Assembly: GCF_009755275.1 (NCBI RefSeq)
Contig: NZ_WQLA01000003.1
Span: 434,001 to 498,000 of the forward strand
Direction: 5' to 3'
DNA from: Mucilaginibacter aquatilis
GTDB lineage: Bacteria; Bacteroidota; Bacteroidia; Sphingobacteriales; Sphingobacteriaceae
DNA length: 64,000 nucleotides
The notes beneath the pieces were generated by a model, which was not told where the DNA came from, did no database searches, and worked only from the letters and a program-made list of their open reading frames with translations. Every line of letters starts with the position of its first letter. Positions within the stretch are counted from its first letter, which is position 1. Below are positions 18,328 through 28,265 of the stretch, piece by piece. The position numbers were made by a program, and so were the translations under genes.

Positions 18328-19221
18328 TTATAGGCTCTTATAGCTTTTAGCGAATCGCATAAATATTTCTGCTAACGATGAAGGTTGACCGTGTGGCAGG
18401 ATAAAATAAAATGGACGCTCTATAGTCAGATCTTTGATATCAATGATCCTGCATTCGTTGTATTTTAGTTCTTTTAATATCGACTGCACAGATACAAATG
18501 CAAAACATTTGCTGTGTAGCAAATAAGACTTTATACTTTCCGTGCCGCCTAACTGCATCTCGATATTCAGATCTGATAACTTAATATTGAAAGGCTTTAA
18601 AGCGTGAGCAATGACGTCCAAAGTCCCTGAACCTGGTTCACGTAGTAATAAGGGTAAATCTTTTAATTCTTCCGGTTTAATGCTGTCCTTTTTAAAAGTA
18701 TTTGAGGCGCTACAGATCAGCACCAGTTCATCACTCAAAAATTCCTGATAGCTGAGTTGCGGATTACGCAGGATGCCCTCTACTATACCCAGATCGATCT
18801 CTTTGTTTAACAATGCCAGTTCCACCTGCTCAGTATTACCGGGCACCAGGTTCACTTGTACGTCTCTAAACTTTTCGTGGAACCGGGCTAATACCGGGGG
18901 GATCACGTATTGCGCAACCGTATTACTGCCACCGATACGCAACGTACCCGAATGTTTTTTGATCAGCAGGTTCATATCAAAGTCCAGCTCGTTGTAAACA
19001 GCGGCCAGTCTATCCGCATAAGCCAGCAACATTTCGCCAGCAGGTGTGAGCGATATTTTTTTATTCCCGCTACGTTCTATCAGCGTCGTTTTGAACTGTT
19101 CCTCCAGTTCTTTGATATGCTTGGTTACCGCAGGCTGGCTGATATACAACTCAGCAGAAGCTTTAGTAAAGTTCAGCCTCTTGGCCACTGTATGAAAAAC
19201 CTGTAATCGAAAATCGAACAT
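18328..19221 (-). CDS. LysR-family regulator (CysB/YeiE-like)
   Basis: A 297-residue LTTR with an N-terminal winged helix (ASAELYISQPAVTKHIKELEEQF) and a two-lobe effector domain. YeiE/CysB-type LTTRs control sulfur genes, and YeiH is present in the same island. A 25-bp palindromic motif occurs at 19445-19469 upstream of this gene's unit, before yeiH and before tsdA, which makes this protein the natural candidate to bind it. Confidence 0.87.
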   Translation of the reverse strand: MFDFRLQVFHTVAKRLNFTKASAELYISQPAVTKHIKELEEQFKTTLIERSGNKKISLTPAGEMLLAYADRLAAVYNELDFDMNLLIKKHSGTLRIGGSNTVAQYVIPPVLARFHEKFRDVQVNLVPGNTEQVELALLNKEIDLGIVEGILRNPQLSYQEFLSDELVLICSASNTFKKDSIKPEELKDLPLLLREPGSGTLDVIAHALKPFNIKLSDLNIEMQLGGTESIKSYLLHSKCFAFVSVQSILKELKYNECRIIDIKDLTIERPFYFILPHGQPSSLAEIFMRFAKSYKSL

Positions 19222-19235
19222 ACTGATAAATGTTA

Positions 19236-19382
19236 TTAGCTAAGTCGGAAAAATAACAACAAAAATGGGAAAGTAGCTGCTGCCAAGGCGATGACTGATA
19301 CAGCTATATTTATAACCTTGTTGCCAATTATTATTGCTTGGTCATCAAATTGATAATGTACATAACGTTGAATAGTTTTCAT
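19236..19382 (-). CDS. small membrane protein, 48 aa
   Basis: A short ORF of 48 residues. It starts MKTIQRYVHYQFDDQ, followed by one long hydrophobic helix (about residues 24-46) ending FFRLS. It lies between lysR and the copy-2 LysR-type site, 63 bp downstream of that site, so it would be the first gene read from that promoter. No homology recognised; coding status rests on position and on the clear cytosolic-plus-membrane layout. Confidence 0.5.
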   Translation of the reverse strand: MKTIQRYVHYQFDDQAIIIGNKVINIAVSVIALAAATFPFLLLFFRLS

Positions 19383-19444
19383 GATCTCTTTGCTTATAAC
19401 TCAAAGATCAATCATAACACCAAGTCATTTTCATCGTCAAAACA

Positions 19445-19469
19445 GATGGTTGATAGCCTAAGGTTATGA
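19445..19469. promoter_or_regulatory. LysR-type site, copy 2
   Basis: A 25-bp motif with core ATAGCCTAAGGTTAT, matching copies 1 and 3 at most positions. Located 63 bp upstream of the 48-aa ORF, the same spacing as copy 1 to yeiH. Confidence 0.6.
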
Positions 19470-19545
19470 AAAACAGCTCAAGCATATAAGGCAAAAACAG
19501 GCTGATTCTGTCGTTCAGTTCATGTTAGGGTTTTAAATATGAGCT

Positions 19546-20286
19546 TTATTCCCAGCCCCATTTCTTAAATATCACATGGCCATCGACACTTTGCAAGAAC
19601 TGAATGAACTGTTTGGCTTGCGTAGCCTGTTTGGTATTGGATGTAAGTGCTACCGGCGTACCACGATATAAGCGTGATGCCAAAGACAATTCCACAACTT
19701 GCGTAACATCCTTCAAATTATTGTGCCACGATGCGTAGGTGATCCAGGCATCATAGCTTTTGTCTTTCTTCCAGGCCTCGATGCCCAGCGCGGTATTGGC
19801 GTAGGAACCGCCGATGTTTTTTTGTATCGCGCCGATCAGGTTTTCTTTACCGGCGATATCTTCCCACAAGCCCAACTGCCCGGCTCCGTTCACGTCCAGC
19901 ACTTTTATACCGGGTTTGGCAAGATCTTTTAAACTTGTGATCTGTTTTGGATTCCCCGACCTTACCAATATGGCCGCGCGTCTTTTATAAAGTTCCACAC
20001 GTGTGGCTGCATCAACCATTCCCGGATGGGTTTGCATGAACTGCGTAAGCATATATTCCGCACCGCCGTAGATCACATCGCCGTCTGCCTGCGCTTGTGA
20101 AAGCCACTTCGGTTCCGGGCCACCGGTTACTTTTACAGGAATACCTGTTTTAGCGGTGAATGCTTTAGCGCAATCCTGCATGGCTGAAAGCGGGCCGCCG
20201 GGTCCGTAAATGTGAAGGGTGTCTTTTTGGGCGAAGGCCACAGCTACATTGGCCATGAGAACTATGATAATGATCGATCTTTTCAT
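19546..20286 (-). CDS. AcfC-like periplasmic binding protein
   Basis: A 246-residue secreted protein with a signal peptide ending AFAQ. LHIYGPGGPLSAMQD and VTGGPEPKWLSQAQADGDVIY are hallmarks of AcfC/sulfate-molybdate-type solute-binding proteins. It is the last gene of the TsdA, DsrE, binding protein, binding protein unit. No ABC permease or ATPase is encoded nearby, so it may act as a periplasmic oxyanion chaperone or use a permease elsewhere. The ligand is unknown. Confidence 0.75.
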   Translation of the reverse strand: MKRSIIIIVLMANVAVAFAQKDTLHIYGPGGPLSAMQDCAKAFTAKTGIPVKVTGGPEPKWLSQAQADGDVIYGGAEYMLTQFMQTHPGMVDAATRVELYKRRAAILVRSGNPKQITSLKDLAKPGIKVLDVNGAGQLGLWEDIAGKENLIGAIQKNIGGSYANTALGIEAWKKDKSYDAWITYASWHNNLKDVTQVVELSLASRLYRGTPVALTSNTKQATQAKQFIQFLQSVDGHVIFKKWGWE

Positions 20287-20290
20287 ATTG

Positions 20291-21211
20291 TTATTTTGTT
20301 ATAAAACCATATTTCCGGTAAATTGATTTGGCTACCGGGCTTACTAAAAAGTCCATAAAATCCTGCGCAGCCTGCGCGTGCGGCGCGGCCTTTAATTGTC
20401 CGGCCACATAAGTGGCGCTGATGTTATCTTTCTCAGGGATCTCCACCATATCTGCCGGGTAACCGATCATTTTCTGATAATAGGCTTCGGTGTACCATAC
20501 CGGTGCAGCATCACTCTGTTGATACATAATGCGCATTGGCGTTTGCCTGTGGTGTATCTGGGTTAGAAAAGTTTTGCCGTTTTTAACCTTGGTATCCATG
20601 ATCGTATTTTTTAAGGTTTCACCGCCCACTTTTACATAAGCTTCCTCTATACGTTTACCAATTCCTTCCCACTCCGGATTGGGCATGCTTACACGCACAT
20701 CGTTACGCCCAAGGTCTTTCAATCCCTTCACTTTTTTAGGATTACCCTTTTGCACCATAATAGCTAAACGGTTGTAGGCATAAGGTGCGGTCTTGCTGAA
20801 ATATTCCGGCATCTGATCGATCCGGCTTTTTCCTGCAGTGTAAACATCGGGTTTCAAGGTGATACGCATGTTCCCAATAACAATGCTGCCACCTATGATC
20901 TGCTTAGCCAGTATGCCCGGTGGCAAGGTTTCGGCAAATACACGCTGGTATTGCGGGTATTGTTTTTTGAACGCGGCCAGCAGGTCGTCTATACACATGA
21001 ACTGATTTCCGGCAAAGAATACCACCAGTTGCGGGTCGTTAATGTCGCCGAACAGATCGGGTACATTGTCGACTCCCGGGACGGTAAATTGCACCTTGCT
21101 TTCAGGCGGGGTATTCCAGGGTGGATCAAATCGGTGATCCTGTGCTTTTACCTGGCTACTCAAGGCTGTTATTGCTGTTATTGCAAATGTTATTTTTTGA
21201 AGATATTTCAT
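20291..21211 (-). CDS. molybdate/oxyanion-type substrate-binding protein
   Basis: A 306-residue secreted protein (signal peptide ending VKAQ). The C-terminal two-thirds has the type-2 periplasmic binding pattern (RLAIMVQKGNPKKVKGLKDLGR, then AAQDFMDFLVSPVAKSIYRKYGF), similar to ModA/WtpA-like proteins. It lies 4 bp upstream of the AcfC-like gene. Like its neighbour it lacks transporter partners here. Delivery of molybdate for the nearby molybdoenzyme or sensing of sulfur oxyanions are both possible. Confidence 0.72.
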   Translation of the reverse strand: MKYLQKITFAITAITALSSQVKAQDHRFDPPWNTPPESKVQFTVPGVDNVPDLFGDINDPQLVVFFAGNQFMCIDDLLAAFKKQYPQYQRVFAETLPPGILAKQIIGGSIVIGNMRITLKPDVYTAGKSRIDQMPEYFSKTAPYAYNRLAIMVQKGNPKKVKGLKDLGRNDVRVSMPNPEWEGIGKRIEEAYVKVGGETLKNTIMDTKVKNGKTFLTQIHHRQTPMRIMYQQSDAAPVWYTEAYYQKMIGYPADMVEIPEKDNISATYVAGQLKAAPHAQAAQDFMDFLVSPVAKSIYRKYGFITK

Positions 21212-21243
21212 GATGGTTTATATAAATTGAATGAGGATGCTTA

Positions 21244-21702
21244 TTAGGGATGTACAGTAGCCCAGCCTTCGTATTGGCGGATGATGATCTCACCGTTGCC
21301 GCTCGGCACATAGGAGATGAATGGAAACAGGTCGGCTTTGTCAATTTTCCTTTCCTTGATCGTGTTATCGCACTGTGCCAGCACCACTCCCTTTGCCTGT
21401 AGGTCCTTTAAAGTTTGCTCATAGGCGCTACTTTTCATGTAAACAGCCACGCCGTCACCAAAAGCGATCAGTTCAACATGGAGTTTACCTTTTAGTCTTG
21501 GATCTTCCAGCGCGTTATTGATGTTCCTTAACGTCCCCTTGATCTTTTTATCATCGCCGGAATTGATGATGTAAAGCGCATCGTAATGCTTGAGCTTTGC
21601 GGTTGCGCCCGTAAAGGCGGCGGGATCGGTTTGTTGTGCTTTAACAGTTTTTGTGAAAGCGGTCAGCGCGAAGGCTGCTAAAATGATGATGTACTTTTTC
21701 AT
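21244..21702 (-). CDS. secreted DsrE-family protein
   Basis: A 152-residue protein with a cleavable signal peptide (ending VKAQQ) followed by a DsrE/F-like fold (HVELIAFGDGVAVYMK, then LQAKGVVLAQCDNTIKERK with one cysteine). DsrE proteins pass sulfur as persulfide; the conserved cysteine here lies in AQCDNT. It follows the TsdA-like gene by 10 bp. Confidence 0.8.
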   Translation of the reverse strand: MKKYIIILAAFALTAFTKTVKAQQTDPAAFTGATAKLKHYDALYIINSGDDKKIKGTLRNINNALEDPRLKGKLHVELIAFGDGVAVYMKSSAYEQTLKDLQAKGVVLAQCDNTIKERKIDKADLFPFISYVPSGNGEIIIRQYEGWATVHP

Positions 21703-21712
21703 GGTTCTTATT

Positions 21713-22819
21713 TTATGATTTGATGATTGATGCTTGTTTTTGTGCGTCTTTGATGGGTTTGAACGGCCCGTATTTATGCTGCTTATCGCTGAACTGGTCG
21801 GCGTAAGGCCCGAACGGGAAATCGATCGGTTTCTTTTTCAGGTCTTTCCAGTCATGTTGCTGATCCTTATGAGGGCGCGGCTGGGAGTTAACAAAGGCGC
21901 CAACGTTCCAGGCCTCTTCATCTGTTAATTGCGGACTATGATATGAAGCGCCATATGGCATATTGTTTTTCACAAAACCTGCAAAATTGGTCAGCCTGTA
22001 CATGCCTGCGCCATCGTTATAGCTGTGCTTTCCCCATAACGGCGGATTGGCGTAGGTTTTTTTATCGGCGTTAAGCAGGCCCTCGCCATTAGCACCATGG
22101 CAGCTTTGGCATTTCATCATAAACACTTCCTTGCCCTTGGCCGGGTCTGCTGCCTGGTCCATGAATGCCAGCTTTTCTGTTGCATTTCCAAATAGTTTCT
22201 GACCTTTCTTTACGTCCTTGCCGATCCACTTCATGTAAGCCAACATGGCCTGGATCTCTTTACTGGATGGGTTAGGTACTTTACCGGCCAAACTACGCTC
22301 GAAGCATTCAGCGATGCGTTCTTCAGGCTGCTCCACCCTGCCACTCCTGTTGCTCAGTTTTGGATAACTAGCAATAAAGCTGGCATAATTATTACCGAAA
22401 AGGCGTGACCCGGCATCAAGGTGGCAGTTCTGACAATTCATCCCGTTAGTGATCTTCGCGATGCTGCCTTGAGGGCCAAAATATCTGGCGGTATGTGCTA
22501 CAAGCTCCCTGCCATATTTGATCATCTCGCCATCTTTACCGGCAGGTATCGTATTATCATTTGGAGCTTTCCATGCATCAGCCGGAATAGGGCGTGGTGT
22601 CGTACCGGCAGAGGCTTCGGTAGATGGAATGGTAACTGGTTGGTCGGATCTGCCATTTATCTTCTGGGAATCCTTACCAGGTAAATGACCAGTTGGTACT
22701 ATCAATGTCACGATCACCACTATTATACAAACCGCAAACAAAACACTTACGGTAATTAAGGCCTTTGATACTTTTACCAAGGCTTTGGTCACTTCTCTAT
22801 TTTCGTCTTGCTGTTTCAT
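21713..22819 (-). CDS. tsdA: TsdA-like dihaem c-type cytochrome
   Basis: About 368 residues with an N-terminal membrane anchor and two haem motifs, CQNCH (about residue 126) and CQSCH (about 236). The spacing segments match thiosulfate dehydrogenase: NGMNCQNCHLDAG, a conserved ECFERSLAG whose cysteine ligates the active-site haem in TsdA (about 169), PPLWG, GAGMYRL and NNMPYG. TsdA oxidises thiosulfate to tetrathionate, or works in reverse. The start is placed at 22819; ATG 22840 is an alternative and the longest reading would need a TTG. A LysR-type site lies 65 bp upstream. Confidence 0.85.
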   Translation of the reverse strand: MKQQDENREVTKALVKVSKALITVSVLFAVCIIVVIVTLIVPTGHLPGKDSQKINGRSDQPVTIPSTEASAGTTPRPIPADAWKAPNDNTIPAGKDGEMIKYGRELVAHTARYFGPQGSIAKITNGMNCQNCHLDAGSRLFGNNYASFIASYPKLSNRSGRVEQPEERIAECFERSLAGKVPNPSSKEIQAMLAYMKWIGKDVKKGQKLFGNATEKLAFMDQAADPAKGKEVFMMKCQSCHGANGEGLLNADKKTYANPPLWGKHSYNDGAGMYRLTNFAGFVKNNMPYGASYHSPQLTDEEAWNVGAFVNSQPRPHKDQQHDWKDLKKKPIDFPFGPYADQFSDKQHKYGPFKPIKDAQKQASIIKS

Positions 22820-22883
22820 TTTGTTTGTTGGTTGATACATCAAAAGTACAAGCGAAAAAGGCTGAAGTTATATCACAAAATTT

Positions 22884-22908
22884 GATGATTGATAACCTGT
22901 GGTTATGG
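22884..22908. promoter_or_regulatory. LysR-type site, copy 3 (tsdA promoter)
   Basis: A 25-bp motif with core ATAACCTGTGGTTAT in the gap between the divergent tsdA and DUF305 genes, 65 bp upstream of the tsdA start. Spacing to the gene start agrees with copies 1 and 2. Confidence 0.6.
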
Positions 22909-22964
22909 TATCTTAACAAATGAACATTTTAGAAACAGTTGGGTTTTACCATAAAAGATCGATC

Positions 22965-23417
22965 ATGAATAAAAAAGTCTATACACGTTTCCTGATCATG
23001 CTTGCGCTGTCATTCATGATCATGTATGCCGTTATGTATCTTAATGTGTATGAGTGGGATCATATTTATCTTAACCTGACCAGATTTTACATGACCTTAC
23101 TGATGATCTGCCCGATGGCAGTTCTAATGTTGATGATGATGCGCAATATGTATACCGATCGAAAGAAGAATTTTTTGATCATGGTATTCAGTATTGTCAT
23201 TTTCGGCACTGCCTTATGGGGCGTAAGACTTCAAATCGCTGTGGGCGATATCCAGTGGATGAAGGGCATGATACCGCATCACTCTATAGCGGTCCTGACC
23301 AGTAAAAACGCCGAACTCAAAGACCCGGAGGTGCGCAAACTGGCGGATAGTATTGTTAAGGCACAGCAGGCAGAGATCATACAAATGAAGAAGATGATCG
23401 AAAGGCTTGAGCGATAG
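22965..23417 (+). CDS. DUF305 membrane protein
   Basis: A 150-residue protein with three hydrophobic segments and the DUF305 motif GMIPHHSIAVLTSKNAELKD, whose paired histidines suggest metal binding. The start at 22965 is chosen over 22920 since it gives the family-typical MNKKVYTRF beginning. Divergent from tsdA. Such proteins are frequent on Bacteroidetes metal-resistance islands; function unknown. Confidence 0.8.
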   Translation: MNKKVYTRFLIMLALSFMIMYAVMYLNVYEWDHIYLNLTRFYMTLLMICPMAVLMLMMMRNMYTDRKKNFLIMVFSIVIFGTALWGVRLQIAVGDIQWMKGMIPHHSIAVLTSKNAELKDPEVRKLADSIVKAQQAEIIQMKKMIERLER

Positions 23418-23428
23418 TTCAGAAAGAA

Positions 23429-23653
23429 TTACTTCTGATAATGGTCTTCAATAGCCTGCCCAATAATATTGGCGGACTCTTGCGAGATATCACCGTTAAC
23501 AATACTCCATGAATTATCACCATTATTTATAAGTGTGATCGTTCCGCTATCTGTCTCCACGGCAAATGTTTCGTCCTGGTGCGTCACTTTATATTGCTGA
23601 TCGGAACCGCCAGGTATCGTAGCGGATACCATAAATTCAGAATGTATTCCCAT
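23429..23653 (-). CDS. hypothetical protein, 74 aa
   Basis: A short soluble protein with predicted beta strands (YKVTHQDETFAVETDSGTITLINNG) and a C-terminal helix ending IEDHYQK. Family not recognised. Convergent with the DUF305 gene, with only 11 bp between stops. Confidence 0.6.
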   Translation of the reverse strand: MGIHSEFMVSATIPGGSDQQYKVTHQDETFAVETDSGTITLINNGDNSWSIVNGDISQESANIIGQAIEDHYQK

Positions 23654-23698
23654 GTTTATTTAACCATAAAGCATAGAAATTGTTCCACAAGGAGTTTA

Positions 23699-24094
23699 TC
23701 AGGTATTGGGTAAAAGATACCAAAGCAGCAACCCGCTGACCAGTACTATCGCAACGGTCAGCAAAAGCGATAAGGCGAACGAAGGAAAGTAGGTATTTCT
23801 AAGCAATTGTTTTTCAATACGTCGATACCTGAAATAACTTAACAAGGCCATCAGGGCACCGATAGCGACGAGTATGATCCCGATGGTCGCGGAAAAGCCC
23901 TTCCCTGGCAGAACGATCTTGTCAGTAATAACGAGGGATAATTGCTTGACGAACAAGCTGAATTTTACGACTACAAACCCAAAACCCATTAAAGCGATAC
24001 TTGTCCTGATCCAGGCCAAAAAGGTGCGTTCATTGGCCAGATGATCACCGGGATTGATCTTTTCTTTGTTCGTGTTTGCGCTTGGTATTTCCAT
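23699..24094 (-). CDS. DUF202 (YidH-like) membrane protein
   Basis: A 131-residue protein with the DUF202 signature LANERTFLAWIRTSIALMGFGFVVVKF and three hydrophobic helices. The start at 24094 gives the usual short cytosolic lead. Divergent from the sulfite oxidase-like gene. Function unknown. Confidence 0.85.
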   Translation of the reverse strand: MEIPSANTNKEKINPGDHLANERTFLAWIRTSIALMGFGFVVVKFSLFVKQLSLVITDKIVLPGKGFSATIGIILVAIGALMALLSYFRYRRIEKQLLRNTYFPSFALSLLLTVAIVLVSGLLLWYLLPNT

Positions 24095-24208
24095 AAGATC
24101 TAAGCAATTGAAAAGCTGATTTGTTGGCAACCGGTCGAGATTGCCTGTTCAAACAAAATGCACTGCCGATCCTTAATTATTTAACACTCCAATCAAAATC
24201 GGTCAATT

Positions 24209-25402
24209 ATGGATAAGGCGCAAAATAACGGAACGAACAATAACGGACGACGTGCTTTCCTGAAAGGGACAGTTCCCGTCATGGCAACCGCAATCATTCC
24301 GGGAATCGCTTCAGCGAGTAACGCAGATAAAGGATCTGAACCATCCTTCCCGGGCCTAATCATCAGGGAAAAGGAACCGGTCAATTTTGAATTCCCTTTT
24401 CCGATGCTTTCCAGTTTGATCACGCCCAATAACCAGTTCTTTATACGAACCCATTTTCCCATTCCGAAGTTGCAGGCAAAAGAATGGAAAGTAGCCATCG
24501 GAGGCCATGTTAATAGAGAGATCACCTTAACCTATGATGAGTTACGTGCTTTACCCGCTAAAAAAGTGATGGCGATACTGGAGTGCGCCGGTAACGGGCG
24601 AGCCAACCTGGCTCCAAAGGTAAAGGGCTTATTGTGGGAACAGGGTGCCGTCGGAAACGCAGAATGGACAGGTGTGCCACTTTCTGTAGTATTGGAAAAG
24701 GCCGGTATAAAGCCGGGCACAGTGGAAATCATTTTAGAAGGGGCAGATAAGGGCGAAGTTTCGGAAGAACCCAAATCTCCCGGTGCTATCCACTTCGCCA
24801 GAAGTTTACCGCTTACCAAAGCGATGCAGGCGGAAGTGATACTTGCCTATCAAATGAACGGAAAGGATCTTAGCCCCGAGCATGGGTACCCGGTAAGAGC
24901 GATCATCCCAGGCTGGTATGGCATGGCTTCCGTAAAGTGGCTTACCAAAATAACCGCGGTGGACAAGCCATTTGATGGCTACTGGCAAACCCTGGAATAT
25001 GCTTACTGGAAACGCACTGATGACCAGCCGACACTGACCGCAGTGACCGAGGTACAGGTCAAAGCAGAGATCGCCAGACCTGCGCTAAGCGAGGTGGTCC
25101 CTGCAGGTAAAACATACCGGGTGCATGGTGCGGCCTGGTGCGGAGAAAATGAAGTAGCAAAAGTCGAGGTCAGCCTTGATGAAGGCGTAACCTGGCAACC
25201 GGCAAAATTATTAGGCAAGCACGTTAAGTTCGCCTGGCGGCTTTGGGAATACAACTGGCAGGTTCCTGCGGGCGAGAACCAGTATAAGCTGATGTCAAGG
25301 GCGACCGACAGTCAGGGAAATACGCAACCTATGGAACACGATAAGGATCGCAGGACCTATATGGTCAACAAGATCGTGACCGTTAAAATAGAGGCGCGGT
25401 AA
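24209..25402 (+). CDS. sulfite oxidase-like molybdopterin enzyme
   Basis: A 397-residue protein. A twin-arginine signal (GRRAFLKG, Arg14-Arg15) implies folded export to the periplasm. The oxidoreductase molybdopterin domain carries the Mo-ligating cysteine in AILECAGNGR (about residue 125), the substrate-site block HGYPVRAIIPGWYGMASVKWL, and a C-terminal Mo-Co dimerisation domain (WCGENEVAKVEVSLDEGVTW). It should oxidise sulfite to sulfate and pass electrons to a cytochrome. It would remove sulfite made by the persulfide dioxygenase and exported by TauE. Confidence 0.88.
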   Translation: MDKAQNNGTNNNGRRAFLKGTVPVMATAIIPGIASASNADKGSEPSFPGLIIREKEPVNFEFPFPMLSSLITPNNQFFIRTHFPIPKLQAKEWKVAIGGHVNREITLTYDELRALPAKKVMAILECAGNGRANLAPKVKGLLWEQGAVGNAEWTGVPLSVVLEKAGIKPGTVEIILEGADKGEVSEEPKSPGAIHFARSLPLTKAMQAEVILAYQMNGKDLSPEHGYPVRAIIPGWYGMASVKWLTKITAVDKPFDGYWQTLEYAYWKRTDDQPTLTAVTEVQVKAEIARPALSEVVPAGKTYRVHGAAWCGENEVAKVEVSLDEGVTWQPAKLLGKHVKFAWRLWEYNWQVPAGENQYKLMSRATDSQGNTQPMEHDKDRRTYMVNKIVTVKIEAR

Positions 25403-25426
25403 AACCGCGCCCCGTCTTTGCAGTTA

Positions 25427-26785
25427 TTACTTTAGAAACCGTTCATACCAATGCGGCCGGCTTTTACCCAGGTCACCCAAAGCGGAGTCGGGCGTTATAC
25501 CGGCATTCAGCAATTTGGGGACAGCGATCCTTTGCGCGCTGTAAATGCCCGAATGGCCACTGAATAAATAGGCCGTAAAACAAGCGATCGCAAAATAAAG
25601 CACGTGTTCCCCGCCAAACAGTTCTACTCCCATGACCGTACAAGCCAGCGGCGTATTGGTCGCGCCGGCAAACACGGCAATAAATCCCAGCGCTGCAAAT
25701 AAGCCCACCGGTGCATGCAATACATTAGACAACGTGTTACCCAAGGTAGCCCCTATATAAAATAAGGGGGTTACTTCTCCGCCTTTAAATCCAGAGCCAA
25801 GCGTGACGGCCGTATAGATCATTTTCCAAAACCAACTGAGCAGGTCTGCACCTCCGGTATGGAAAGCCGACTGGATCGTAACGGCCCCGGGATACTCTGC
25901 AGCAACACCAAGGCTCAGGTAGTCAGGTTTTCCGTTGAGATAGGTCAGCGCGATAATGACCAGGCCACCCGCAACAGGGATCAGCCATTTCAACCGTATA
26001 AAATGACCTGAAACGACCTTGATCGCGTGAACTAGTGAAGAGAACAAAGCGCTGGACATCCCAAATGCCGCGGACGCTAACATCACTTTCAGCATTAACA
26101 GACCATCAAAAGGAAGATAAGCTGATAAAGGGTATGCCTCATGCCGAAAGGCGCTGATCTGGTAGGCCGTATGGTGAACTCCCCAGACTGCTACCGTGTA
26201 GTCCCCGGCGACAGCGCCGATCAGTGCAGGCAGTAATGCGTTATACTGCATACGCCCTATGGCCAAGACCTCCAGGGCGAACAGCGCACCTGTCAGCGGT
26301 GTACCGAATACGGCACCGAACCCGGCGGCAACTCCGGACGTGAGCAATAACTGCATATCCTGAACGGACAGTCGGTACCACTTTCCAAATAAATGGGCAA
26401 TGCTTCCGCCAATCTGTACCGCGGTACCTTCACGACCGGCAGAACCACCGAACAAGTGTGTCAATACCGTGGTCAGTAGAATGATCGGTGACATTTGCGG
26501 CGGGACGCCCCCGCCTGGTTCGTGTATCTCCTCCATGATCAGGTTGTTGCCTTTTTCGGAAGACCTGCCGACCGAGCGATAGATCAGGTGGATCAGTACC
26601 CCGGCCAGCGGGAGCAAAAATAGAAGCCAGGGATGATGGAACCGGTAATTGATGGCCAGGTCCAGTATCCATAGAAACAAGGCGACCATACTTCCGATAG
26701 CGACAGCTACCGGAAGTATAAGCAAGCTCCACCTGATCAGTTCTTTGATGATCTGGTAGCGCTCCGAGGTGATGAGAGCTTTCAT
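25427..26785 (-). CDS. CLC-F type fluoride/proton antiporter
   Basis: A 452-residue CLC-family protein with about ten membrane helices. Its signature blocks match the fluoride-specific branch rather than chloride CLCs: GNNLIMEEIHEP, HLFGGSAGREGTAVQIGGS, and GSGFKGGEVTPLFYIGATLGN. CLC-F proteins expel fluoride. It lies 14 bp after an enolase gene, and the pair follows a candidate fluoride riboswitch, which strongly supports the substrate call. Confidence 0.85.
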   Translation of the reverse strand: MKALITSERYQIIKELIRWSLLILPVAVAIGSMVALFLWILDLAINYRFHHPWLLFLLPLAGVLIHLIYRSVGRSSEKGNNLIMEEIHEPGGGVPPQMSPIILLTTVLTHLFGGSAGREGTAVQIGGSIAHLFGKWYRLSVQDMQLLLTSGVAAGFGAVFGTPLTGALFALEVLAIGRMQYNALLPALIGAVAGDYTVAVWGVHHTAYQISAFRHEAYPLSAYLPFDGLLMLKVMLASAAFGMSSALFSSLVHAIKVVSGHFIRLKWLIPVAGGLVIIALTYLNGKPDYLSLGVAAEYPGAVTIQSAFHTGGADLLSWFWKMIYTAVTLGSGFKGGEVTPLFYIGATLGNTLSNVLHAPVGLFAALGFIAVFAGATNTPLACTVMGVELFGGEHVLYFAIACFTAYLFSGHSGIYSAQRIAVPKLLNAGITPDSALGDLGKSRPHWYERFLK

Positions 26786-26799
26786 ATACTGATCTGCTG

Positions 26800-28089
<1,290 letters not shown>

Positions 28090-28208
28090 TTAAAAGTTTA
28101 AATCGCATGGACAAAACCATGAACTGATGCCGGAACAATGAGCAGGGAGGTGACCTGGCTAAATGCGAGACGGGATAGAAAAGGGATTGAAGTACCGCTG
28201 ATCATTCA

Positions 28209-28265
28209 CCTACAATAATGTTCACGACAAGACCTGCAAGGTTTCATCTATGCTATAATTGTAGG
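28209..28265 (-). promoter_or_regulatory. possible expression platform of the fluoride riboswitch
   Basis: On the minus strand the aptamer's 3' segment (CCTACAAT, complement of 28258-28265) can pair with a downstream ATTGTAGG (complement of 28209-28216) across about 41 nt. That pairing would compete with aptamer folding, the expected logic of a switch. It is about 130 nt upstream of the enolase ATG. Confidence 0.5.
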
